From contig CANLGS010000342.1 of the NCBI GenBank assembly GCA_947490035.1, positions 1-5,496 on the forward strand: DNA of 5,496 nucleotides, written 5' to 3'. Both the position numbers and the translations under genes were made by a program. Positions 1 to 5,496 of this stretch are shown here, piece by piece. Source of the stretch: Gemmataceae bacterium (GTDB taxonomy: Bacteria > Planctomycetota > Planctomycetia > Gemmatales > Gemmataceae). Position 1 is the stretch's first letter, and each line of letters begins with the position of its first letter. The notes under the pieces were generated by a model. It ran no database searches and was not told where the DNA came from. It was given only the letters and a program-made list of their open reading frames with translations.

Positions 1-944
1 AGAACGAACACCTCCGCGCCCGCGTCCACCTGCGCACCGGCTACCAGTCGGGGCAGGGCGGGTTGACCTACCCGAGCATGGGGTCGATCGCGTCGGAGGG
101 CATCGGCGATCCCGACTTCCCGGTGCCGAGCTACGTCGCGGTGGCCGACGTGCGCGACCGCAGTCACGGCCCCGGCTTCCTCGGGCCGAAGTATCAGCCC
201 TTGTTCGTGCGCGACCCGAACAAGGGCGTCGAGAACCTGAAGTCGATGGTGACCACTCCCACCGTGGACGCCCGGCTCGGGCTGTTGGACGAACTGGAGA
301 AGGGGTTCGCGGGCGAGTACAAGACGCCGCTGAGCCAGGCTCACCGCAGCGTGTACGACCGCGCCGTGCAGTTGATGCGGACGGAGAAGGCGAAGGCGTT
401 CGACCTGTCGCTGGAACCGGCGAAGTCGCGCACCGCTTACGGCGACAGCAACTTCGGGCAGGGGTGCTTGCTCGCGCGCCGGCTGGTCGAAACCGGCGTG
501 AAGTACGTCGAGGTCGGGCTTGGCGGGTGGGACACGCACTTCGAGAACAACGAGGCGGTGAAGAAGTTGTGCGGCCCGCTCGACCACGCGATGACGACGC
601 TGGTCAGCGACCTTCAGGAACGCGGACTGCTCGACAGCACGCTGGTCATCTGGATGGGCGAGTTCGGGCGCACGCCGACGTTCAAGGGGAAGGGGCGCGA
701 CCACTTCGCGAAGGCGTGGAGCACGGTGTTCATGGGCGGCGGCGTGAAGGGCGGACAGGTGATCGGCAAGACGGACAAGACGGGGGCGAAGGTGACGGAG
801 CGCCCGGTGTCCACGGCCGACTTCTTCGCGACCGTGTGCCAGCTACTCCGCATCGACTACCACAAGGAGCACGAGACGCCCGGCGGCCGCCCGCTGCCGC
901 GCGTGGAGAAGAGCGGCAAGCCGGTCACCGAACTGTGGGCTTGA
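1..944 (+). CDS. DUF1501 family protein, 3' part (5' end outside the window)
   Basis: The reading frame is open from the first complete codon at position 3, so about 313 C-terminal residues are visible and the gene starts upstream. The codons before the first possible in-window start (TTG at 63) read NEHLRARVHLRTGYQSGQGG and run straight into YPSMGSIASEGIG, typical DUF1501 sequence, so that TTG is not a real start. Family motifs in order are HLRTGY, YPSMGS, GGWDTH (Asp 531-533, His 537-539), a GEFGRTP block at 657-677, GRDH (Asp 699-701, His 702-704), FMGGGVKGGQVIG, and a C-terminus ending in ELWA. As I recall, DUF1501 belongs to the alkaline-phosphatase/sulfatase-like fold clan; the Asp/His residues named are plausible metal ligands, but no substrate is established. 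In planctomycetes these genes often follow a DUF1553/DUF1549 cytochrome-type gene, which cannot be seen here. Any Tat signal would lie in the missing N-terminus. Family assignment is secure; biochemical function is unknown. Confidence 0.93.
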   Translation, partial: NEHLRARVHLRTGYQSGQGGLTYPSMGSIASEGIGDPDFPVPSYVAVADVRDRSHGPGFLGPKYQPLFVRDPNKGVENLKSMVTTPTVDARLGLLDELEKGFAGEYKTPLSQAHRSVYDRAVQLMRTEKAKAFDLSLEPAKSRTAYGDSNFGQGCLLARRLVETGVKYVEVGLGGWDTHFENNEAVKKLCGPLDHAMTTLVSDLQERGLLDSTLVIWMGEFGRTPTFKGKGRDHFAKAWSTVFMGGGVKGGQVIGKTDKTGAKVTERPVSTADFFATVCQLLRIDYHKEHETPGGRPLPRVEKSGKPVTELWA

Positions 945-965
945 GTGCCGGTTGCTGGGCTGAGA

Positions 966-1039
966 CGTTCTTGACGAGCCGGAAGCGTAAGCGACGGATA
1001 GGTTTGTCCGTCGCTTACGCTTCCGGCTCGTCAAGAACG
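966..1039. repeat. Perfect 33-bp inverted repeat (palindromic family 1, copy A)
   Basis: The left arm 966-998 and right arm 1007-1039 are exact reverse complements over 33 bases, separated by an 8-base loop (999-1006). The arm contains GAGCCGGAAGCGTAAGCGAC. The element starts 21 bases after the DUF1501 stop and ends 57 bases before the transporter start. No T-run follows the right arm, so it is not a classical intrinsic terminator, although a hairpin this strong could still stop transcription or protect the mRNA 3' end. A related copy lies at 5277-5352, which suggests a dispersed intergenic repeat family. Confidence 0.93.
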
Positions 1040-1096
1040 AATCGCCCTCTCCTTTGGCCTTGCGAAGCATAACCACCTGGGAGCGCGGGGCCACAC

Positions 1097-2383
1097 ATGA
1101 ACCGCGCCCCCAACACGTCCATCGCTCGCGTCGTCGCGGCCAGCTTCGTCGGCACCGCCATCGAGTGGTACGACTTCTTCCTGTACGGCACCGCCGCCGC
1201 GCTCGTCTTCAACAAGCTGTTCTTCCCAGACTTCGATCCGGTCGCGGGGACGATGGCCGCGTTCGGCACCTACGCCGTCGGCTTCCTCGCGCGGCCCTTC
1301 GGCGGCGTGCTATTCGGCCACTTCGGGGATCGCGTCGGGCGGAAGTCGGCGCTCGTCGCCACGCTCATGATCGTCGGCCTCTCCACGTTCGCGATCGGCC
1401 TACTCCCCACCTACAACGCGGCCGGCGTACTCGCGCCCATCCTGCTGGTGGTGTTGCGGTTCGTGCAAGGGTTGGGCGTCGGCGGCGAGTGGGCCGGGGC
1501 CGTGCTGATGGTCGCGGAACGGGGGAACCCGCGGTGGCGCGGGTTCGCGGCGAGTTGGGTGCAAGCCGGCGCGCCGGTGGGGCTGCTCCTCGCGACCGGT
1601 GCGTTCGGGCTGGTGTCGCTTCTCCCCGAAGGCGAGTTCCTCGCGTGGGGCTGGCGCGTGCCGTTCTTGCTCGGTGTCGTCCTCACCGGCGTCGGGCTGT
1701 TCCTGCGCCTGAAGGTTCTCGAAAGTCCGCTGTTCGAGAAGGTGCTTGAGGAGAAGAAGCCCGCGGAAGGATTGCCGCTGCTCGAAGTGTTGCGCAAACA
1801 CCCAAAAAACGTGCTGCTCGCGATGGGCGCCCGGATGGCGGAGAACGCCTTCTACTACTTCTTCACGGTGTTCTGCCTGAGCTACGGCACGCAACAGCTC
1901 GGGTTACCGCGCGCACTCCTGCTCGACGGCGTGTTGCTCGCGGCGGTCGCACACCTGATCGCGGTACCGTGCTTCGGGGCGCTGTCGGACCGCGTCGGCC
2001 GCAAGCCGGTGTACCTCGGCGGCGCGGTATTCCTGGCCTGCTTCGCGTTCCCGTTCTTCTGGATGATGTCTACGCGCCAGACGGAATGGGTGACATCTGC
2101 AATCGTGATCGGCATGATCGGGCACGCCGCGATGTACGGCCCGCAGGCGGCGTTTCTGTCGGAGCTGTTCGGCACGAAGGTGCGGTACACGGGCGCGTCG
2201 CTCGGCTATCAGTTGGCGGCGCCGCTGTCGGGCGGGATCGCGCCGCTGGTCGCGACGGCGCTGCTGCGCGAGTCCGGCGGCGACCCGTGGCCGGTCGCGG
2301 TGTACCTGGTCGGAATGGCGCTGATAACGGTGGTCGCGGTGCTGTTCGCGGCCGAGACGCGCCACCGCGACCTGAGCGGTTGA
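1097..2383 (+). CDS. MFS transporter, metabolite:H+ symporter (MHS) type
   Basis: This encodes a 428-residue inner-membrane secondary transporter, close in length to ShiA, KgtP and ProP-type members of the MHS family. The signature near the N-terminus is GTAIEWYDFFLYG (residues 19-31, helix 1), with Glu23 and Asp26 in the position typical of this family. The first MFS cytoplasmic-loop motif is GHFGDRVGRK (74-83). RFVQGLGVGGEWAGA (121-135) is characteristic of helix 4 in MHS proteins. The loop motif recurs at the start of the second half, GALSDRVGRK (294-303), as expected of two six-helix halves. The family imports organic acids, betaines or shikimate with protons; the substrate cannot be read from sequence. 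ATG at 1097 places the helix-1 motif at the usual distance from the N-terminus. Only a weak GGGAG (1079-1083) precedes it, 13 bases away. The sdh cluster starts 117 bases after the stop codon, so a role in dicarboxylate uptake is conceivable but unproven. Confidence 0.92.
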   Translation: MNRAPNTSIARVVAASFVGTAIEWYDFFLYGTAAALVFNKLFFPDFDPVAGTMAAFGTYAVGFLARPFGGVLFGHFGDRVGRKSALVATLMIVGLSTFAIGLLPTYNAAGVLAPILLVVLRFVQGLGVGGEWAGAVLMVAERGNPRWRGFAASWVQAGAPVGLLLATGAFGLVSLLPEGEFLAWGWRVPFLLGVVLTGVGLFLRLKVLESPLFEKVLEEKKPAEGLPLLEVLRKHPKNVLLAMGARMAENAFYYFFTVFCLSYGTQQLGLPRALLLDGVLLAAVAHLIAVPCFGALSDRVGRKPVYLGGAVFLACFAFPFFWMMSTRQTEWVTSAIVIGMIGHAAMYGPQAAFLSELFGTKVRYTGASLGYQLAAPLSGGIAPLVATALLRESGGDPWPVAVYLVGMALITVVAVLFAAETRHRDLSG

Positions 2384-2428
2384 AGCACGCGAGCGGCTTT
2401 GCGACCCGTCATTTTCCCATTTGGGCTA

Positions 2429-2457
2429 TTGCGACGGGTTCCCCATACACTTATCAT
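2429..2457 (+). promoter_or_regulatory. Candidate sigma-70-like promoter for the sdh cluster
   Basis: TTGCGA (2429-2434) and TATCAT (2452-2457) are separated by exactly 17 bases. They match the bacterial -35 and -10 consensus at 4 of 6 and 5 of 6 positions. They lie in the gap 2384-2499, which is visibly less GC-rich than the coding sequence around it, and would start transcription near 2464, about 36 bases before the anchor-gene ATG. No palindrome or terminator-like hairpin with a T-run was seen in this gap, so read-through from the transporter gene is also possible. The call rests on pattern match and position only. Confidence 0.4.
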
Positions 2458-2499
2458 CCGGCTTTCCCGTTTAGGATTTTCTCACACCCCGAGCGTTGC

Positions 2500-3303
2500 A
2501 TGGCGGGCACTCCCCTCCCGGTCCTGAAGCAGCGGTCGTTCGGCGAAACTTCGCGCCGCGACAACTGGTGGCTCCAACCGCTCGTGGTGTTCCTCGGCTT
2601 GGGCGCGTTCCTGGTGTACGCGAACTGGGCCGCGCTTCAGGGCGAACACTACACCCACGGCCCGTACCTGTCGCCGTTCTACTCGCCGGAAATCTTCGGC
2701 AGCTCGCCGCACGCGTGGTTCGGGCCGCAGCCGTCGTGGTGGCCGCTGTGGCTGCCGTTCTCGCCGGCGCTGTTCATCCTGTGGGCGCCGGCCGGCTTCC
2801 GGCTCACGTGCTACTACTACCGCGGCGCGTACTACAAGGCGTTCTGGGCCGATCCCATCAACTGCGCCGTCGGCGAACCGCGCAAGGGCTACATCGGCGA
2901 GAGCAACTGGCCGCTGCGGATCATGAACATTCACCGCTACTTCCTGTACGTCGCGCTGCTGTTCATCGTGATGCTCGGCATCGACGCGATCAAGGCGTTC
3001 TGGTTCACCGACGAGAGCGGCAAGGGCGGGTTCGGCATCGGCGTCGGCTCGCTCGTCCTCACGCTGAACGTGATCCTCCTGAGCGGCTACACGCTCGGCT
3101 GTCACTCGCTGCGGCACCTCGTCGGCGGTGTAAAGGATTGCATGTCGGAATCGCCGACGTGCCACAAGATGTACAAGGGGTGCAGCGCGCTGAACAAGCG
3201 GCACATGCTCTGGGCGTGGGTCAGCCTCGTCGGGGTGATGTTCTCCGACGTGTACGTGCGCCTCTGCTCGATGGGCGTGTGGACGGACATCCGGATTCTT
3301 TGA
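2500..3303 (+). CDS. sdhC: Succinate dehydrogenase membrane-anchor (cytochrome b-like) subunit
   Basis: This 267-residue membrane protein stands directly before sdhA and sdhB and most likely anchors complex II and hands electrons to quinone. About five hydrophobic helices can be seen (roughly residues 25-46, 83-104, 147-167, 184-204 and 236-256), consistent with a single fused anchor in place of the SdhC+SdhD pair. The segment YLSPFYSPEIFG (56-67) follows helix 1. His145 sits just before helix 3 and His202/His206 at the end of helix 4; these are candidate heme or quinone-site residues. Between helices 4 and 5 lies a dense Cys/His segment: C201, H202, H206, C214, C221, H222, C228, H235. The frame is open far upstream, through the transporter gene, but homology-like sequence begins near ATG 2500, and the upstream extension (from 1969) is only a shadow of the transporter. 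No good Shine-Dalgarno site precedes the ATG. The assignment depends partly on context; the gene name is the least certain part. Confidence 0.78.
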   Translation: MAGTPLPVLKQRSFGETSRRDNWWLQPLVVFLGLGAFLVYANWAALQGEHYTHGPYLSPFYSPEIFGSSPHAWFGPQPSWWPLWLPFSPALFILWAPAGFRLTCYYYRGAYYKAFWADPINCAVGEPRKGYIGESNWPLRIMNIHRYFLYVALLFIVMLGIDAIKAFWFTDESGKGGFGIGVGSLVLTLNVILLSGYTLGCHSLRHLVGGVKDCMSESPTCHKMYKGCSALNKRHMLWAWVSLVGVMFSDVYVRLCSMGVWTDIRIL

Positions 3304-3307
3304 TCGA

Positions 3308-3395
3308 TTTGTAGGGTGGGTCAAGGCTTTGCGCAGGCCCACCATCTTCTCCGGTCGCTAATGGTGGGCCTCGAAGACTCGACCCACCCTACGAA
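3308..3395. repeat. Two inverted GTAG-headed REP-like units (BIME-like element)
   Basis: The left unit reads GTAG (3311-3314), GGTGGGTC (3315-3322), a 13-base spacer, GGCCCACC (3336-3343), AT. Read on the - strand, the right unit has the same plan: GTAG (3392-3389), GGTGGGTC (3388-3381), a 10-base spacer, GGCCCACC (3370-3363), AT. Each unit can fold alone with one G-U pair. Alternatively the two units pair with each other: 3311-3322 with 3381-3392 (12 bp) and 3335-3345 with 3361-3371 (11 bp). A GTAG head followed by an imperfect palindrome is the known form of REP sequences mobilised by RAYT (Y1 HUH) transposases. The element fills almost the whole gap between the anchor gene and sdhA. Confidence 0.8.
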
Positions 3396-3397
3396 GG
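3393..3397 (+). promoter_or_regulatory. Ribosome-binding site of sdhA, abutting the REP pair
   Basis: GAAGG ends six bases before ATG 3404, a good Shine-Dalgarno position that supports this start. Its first three bases (3393-3395) can pair with TTT at 3308-3310 when the full-length hairpin of the preceding element forms, with one G-U pair, so the hairpin could partly mask the site. Confidence 0.6.
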
Positions 3398-3403
3398 CAC
3401 TCG

Positions 3404-5263
3404 ATGGACTACCAGACTGTTGAACACGATGTCATTGTGATCGGCGCCGGCGGCGCCGGGCTGCGCGCCGCGATCGAAGCGAGCGCGTCCGGCGTGTCGG
3501 TGGGCTTGGTGTGCAAGTCGCTGCTCGGCAAGGCGCACACCGTGATGGCCGAGGGCGGGATCGCGGCGGCGCTCGCCAACGTCGATAACCGCGACAACTG
3601 GAAAGTCCACTTCGCCGACACCATGCGCGGCGGGCAGTACGTCAACAACTGGCGCATGGCCGAACTGCACGCGCGCGAAGCGCCCGACCGCGTGCGCGAA
3701 CTGGAGAAGTGGGGCGCGGTGTTCGACCGCACGCCCGACGGCAAGATCCTGCAACGCAACTTCGGCGGGCACAAGTACCCGCGACTCGCGCACGTCGGCG
3801 ACCGCACCGGTCTGGAACTGATCCGCACGCTTCAAGATCACGGCGTCCACCAGGGCATCAACGTCTACATGGAGCGCACGGTTATCCGTCTCTTGAAGGA
3901 CGGCGACCGGATCGCGGGCGCGCTGGCCTACGACCGCGAACACGGCCGGTGGACTGTCTTCAAGGCGAAGGCGATCGTCCTCGCGACCGGCGGTATTGGC
4001 AAGGCGTACAAGATCACAAGTAACTCGTGGGAGTATACCGGCGACGGGCACACGCTCGCCTACGACGCGGGCGCCGAACTCATCGACATGGAGTTCGTAC
4101 AGTTCCACCCCACCGGCATGGTGTGGCCGCCGTCCGTCCGCGGCATCTTGGTTACCGAGGGTGTGCGCGGCGAAGGCGGCGTCTTGCGGAACAGCAAGGG
4201 CGACCGGTTCATGTTCGGCGACATCCCGGAGAACTATCGCCCGCAGACCGCGAAGGACCAGGAAGAGGGCTTCCGCTACGTCCTCGGCGACAAGGAAGCG
4301 AACCGCCCGCCCGAACTGTTGACGCGCGATCACGTCGCGCGGTGCATCGTGCGCGAGGTGCGCGAGGGTCGCGGCAGCCCGCACGGCGGGGTATTCCTCG
4401 AACTGCAAACGTTCGCGGAGTGGTACGGCAAGAAAAACTCGAAGTTCAACGCGGCCGAACACTGGAAGAAGAAGCTGCCGAGCATGTACCACCAGTTCAA
4501 GGAACTCGGCGGGCTGGACATCACGAAAGAGGCGATGGAAGTCGGCCCGACGACGCACTACATGATGGGCGGCGTGCGGGTGGACAGTGACACGCAGATG
4601 TCGCGCATTCCGGGACTGTTCGCGTGCGGCGAGTGCGCCGCGGGCATCAACGGCGCGAACCGCCTCGGCGGGAACTCGCTCTCCGACCTGCTCGTTCTCG
4701 GCAAGCGCGCCGGCGAGTACGCCGCGGAGTACGCGAAGAAGCAATCCGCCGCGGGCGCGATCCACACCGACCAGGCGGACGCGGCGGCGAAGTGGGCGCT
4801 GGAACCGTTCGACCGTTCGGCGTCGGAGAGCGCGTTCAAGGTGCAGGAGGACTTGCAGGAGATGATGCAAGACCTGGTCGGGATTGTTCGCAAGGAAGAC
4901 GAGATGGTCCGCGCCCTCGACGGGTTGGCGAAGTTGCGCGCCCGCGCCGCGAAGTTACAGGTGACGGGCAACCGCGAGTTCAACCCCGGCTGGCACACCG
5001 CGATGGACCTGCACAACCTGCTCACCGTGTCGGAAGCGATCACGATCGCCGCGATTCAGCGGAAGGAGAGTCGCGGCGCGCAGTTCCGCGACGACTACCC
5101 GAAGAAGGACAACGCGAACTTCGGCAAGGTGAACAGCATCATCGCGAAGGGGCCGAACGGCGAGATGCAGATCAAGTTGGAGCAGCTCGCGCCGATGCCG
5201 CAAGAGCTGAAAGAAGCGATCATGGCCGAAGGCGGCGGCGCGCTGCCGGACGAGTTGAAGTAA
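3404..5263 (+). CDS. sdhA: Succinate dehydrogenase / fumarate reductase flavoprotein subunit
   Basis: This 619-residue catalytic subunit oxidises succinate to fumarate, or the reverse, on the cytoplasmic face of the membrane. The FAD-binding GAGGAG (14-19) follows the first beta strand. KAHTVMAEGG (43-52) carries His45, the residue expected to bind FAD covalently; it is also number 45 in E. coli SdhA. The substrate-site blocks are HPTG (His235), TEGVRGEGG (Thr251, Glu252), DHVAR (Arg313, placed as the proton-relay Arg by its position), GPTTHYMMGG (His385), and NRLGGNSLSD (419-428, Arg420). All the key residues I can place are present, so the enzyme should be active. The stretch between HPTG and TEG is about four residues longer than in E. 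coli, and the protein is about 30 residues longer overall, closer to the large actinobacterial Sdh1 type. The C-terminal domain contains a charged helical region (about 440-520) and RAQFRDDYP. It follows the anchor gene by 100 bases and precedes sdhB by 116. Direction of the reaction in vivo is not shown by sequence. Confidence 0.97.
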   Translation: MDYQTVEHDVIVIGAGGAGLRAAIEASASGVSVGLVCKSLLGKAHTVMAEGGIAAALANVDNRDNWKVHFADTMRGGQYVNNWRMAELHAREAPDRVRELEKWGAVFDRTPDGKILQRNFGGHKYPRLAHVGDRTGLELIRTLQDHGVHQGINVYMERTVIRLLKDGDRIAGALAYDREHGRWTVFKAKAIVLATGGIGKAYKITSNSWEYTGDGHTLAYDAGAELIDMEFVQFHPTGMVWPPSVRGILVTEGVRGEGGVLRNSKGDRFMFGDIPENYRPQTAKDQEEGFRYVLGDKEANRPPELLTRDHVARCIVREVREGRGSPHGGVFLELQTFAEWYGKKNSKFNAAEHWKKKLPSMYHQFKELGGLDITKEAMEVGPTTHYMMGGVRVDSDTQMSRIPGLFACGECAAGINGANRLGGNSLSDLLVLGKRAGEYAAEYAKKQSAAGAIHTDQADAAAKWALEPFDRSASESAFKVQEDLQEMMQDLVGIVRKEDEMVRALDGLAKLRARAAKLQVTGNREFNPGWHTAMDLHNLLTVSEAITIAAIQRKESRGAQFRDDYPKKDNANFGKVNSIIAKGPNGEMQIKLEQLAPMPQELKEAIMAEGGGALPDELK

Positions 5264-5276
5264 CGCGCGACTTGGC

Positions 5277-5352
5277 GAGCCGGGAGCGTCAGCGACCGGA
5301 GGTTCCGCGAGTCGAGTTCCTTCGCCACTCCGGTCGCTGACGCTCCCGGCTC
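5277..5352. repeat. Perfect 25-bp inverted repeat (palindromic family 1, copy B)
   Basis: Arms 5277-5301 and 5328-5352 are exact reverse complements, with a 26-base loop (5302-5327). The arm begins GAGCCGGGAGCGTCAGCGAC and is plainly related to the arm of the 966-1039 element. Similarity continues left of the palindrome (CTTGGC at 5271-5276 against CTTGAC at 970-975), where copy B has lost pairing on the right side. It occupies most of the sdhA-sdhB gap, starting 13 bases after the sdhA stop. There is no T-run after it; the next bases lead into the sdhB ribosome-binding site. Confidence 0.92.
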
Positions 5353-5363
5353 TCCGGCACCAA

Positions 5364-5369
5364 AAAGGA
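5364..5369 (+). promoter_or_regulatory. Ribosome-binding site of sdhB
   Basis: AAAGGA within an A-rich run, ending 10 bases before ATG 5380, is slightly distant but is the best site in the gap. It supports translation of sdhB from its own start, downstream of the palindrome. Confidence 0.5.
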
Positions 5370-5379
5370 TCACGAACAC

Positions 5380-5496
5380 ATGCCGACAACGTTCCGCATA
5401 TGGCGCGGCGACGCCGCCAAAGGCGAGTTCAAAGACTACACCGCGGAGGCCGGTGAGGGAATGGTCGTCCTCGACGCCGTTCACCAGATACAAGCG
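5380..5496 (+). CDS. sdhB: Succinate dehydrogenase iron-sulfur subunit, N-terminal 39 residues (3' end outside the window)
   Basis: From ATG 5380 the frame is open to the window edge, exactly 39 codons. It begins MPTTFRIWRGD and continues with GEFKDYTAEAGEGMVVLDAV and HQIQA. This is the usual start of SdhB/FrdB: a first beta strand of the form FRIWRGD, a short acidic turn, then the conserved VLDAxxxIQ of the N-terminal ferredoxin-like domain. The cysteines binding the [2Fe-2S], [4Fe-4S] and [3Fe-4S] clusters lie beyond the window and cannot be checked. Its place right after sdhA completes the expected complex II gene set and would transfer electrons from FAD to the membrane anchor. An alternative, a fumarate reductase B subunit, cannot be excluded on so short a piece. 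Confidence 0.88.
   Translation, partial: MPTTFRIWRGDAAKGEFKDYTAEAGEGMVVLDAVHQIQA

Noticed and set aside
63..65. TTG as start codon of the first gene
   Set aside because: The same frame is open to the window edge, and the residues before the TTG (HLRTGY and following) are conserved DUF1501 sequence, so the gene starts upstream.
966..1039. Intrinsic terminator of the DUF1501 gene
   Set aside because: The hairpin is strong but the bases after it are ACGAATCG, with no T-run in either direction, and a related copy lies between two genes of one operon. It is better called a repeat element; a side effect on termination is not excluded.
1040..1096. Promoter for the transporter gene (TTGCGA at 1060-1065)
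   Set aside because: No acceptable -10 box follows at 16-18 bases; the expected place is GC-only sequence.
1054..1749. A 231-codon + strand open frame overlapping the transporter
   Set aside because: It is a +1-type shadow with very high Arg content and no recognisable motif, whereas the overlapping frame has all the MHS motifs.
1969..2499. An upstream extension of the anchor gene overlapping the transporter gene
   Set aside because: The extension lies in another frame of the clearly conserved transporter and has the Arg/Gly-rich look of a shadow frame. The membrane-protein sequence begins after ATG 2500.
2482..3345. A 287-codon open frame on the - strand opposite the anchor gene
   Set aside because: It is rich in Arg, Val, His and Glu, without a domain, and it runs into the repeat element. 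The + strand frame has clear membrane helices and the right operon position.
3389..4870. A 493-codon open frame on the - strand opposite sdhA
   Set aside because: It is antisense to a gene with complete catalytic motifs. Its translation is rich in Arg, Ala, Val and His and shows no domain, as expected of a mirror frame in high-GC coding sequence.
1..5496. CRISPR array, tRNA, rRNA or insertion-sequence transposase
   Set aside because: No regularly spaced direct repeats, no cloverleaf or rRNA-like segment, and no transposase motif was seen. The only repeats are the three intergenic palindromes.

Overview
The window is GC-rich, densely coded, and all of its genes read on the + strand. The organism looks like a planctomycete, most likely of the Gemmata group. 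The pointers are a DUF1501 protein (a family greatly expanded in planctomycetes), high-GC codon use, weak or absent Shine-Dalgarno sites before two genes, and long palindromic repeats between genes. This placement is an inference from gene content; no marker gene is present.

Layout: (1) 1-944, the 3' part of a DUF1501 gene that begins upstream of the window. (2) 945-1096, an intergenic stretch dominated by a perfect 33-bp inverted repeat. (3) 1097-2383, an MFS transporter of the metabolite:H+ symporter type. (4) 2384-2499, a less GC-rich gap with a plausible sigma-70-like promoter. (5) 2500-5496, a succinate dehydrogenase / fumarate reductase cluster in the order membrane anchor (267 aa), flavoprotein SdhA (619 aa), iron-sulfur subunit SdhB (first 39 codons only).

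The three sdh genes would make a complete respiratory complex II. SdhA oxidises succinate at a covalently bound FAD, SdhB carries electrons through iron-sulfur clusters, and the anchor passes them to quinone in the membrane. The anchor is a single five-helix protein instead of an SdhC/SdhD pair. The anchor-A-B order and single anchor recall the actinobacterial Sdh1-type operons. The anchor also carries an unusual Cys/His-rich segment between its last two helices.

The most unexpected structure is in the gaps. Three of the four intergenic regions hold a long palindrome. Two of them (966-1039 and 5277-5352) belong to one family and differ from each other by changes that are compensated on the opposite arm. 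The third (3308-3395) is a pair of oppositely oriented GTAG-headed REP-like units, a BIME-like arrangement, whose foot reaches into the sdhA ribosome-binding site. Both gaps inside the sdh cluster are therefore filled by palindromes. No clearly new multi-gene system is visible; the enzymes are of known families.
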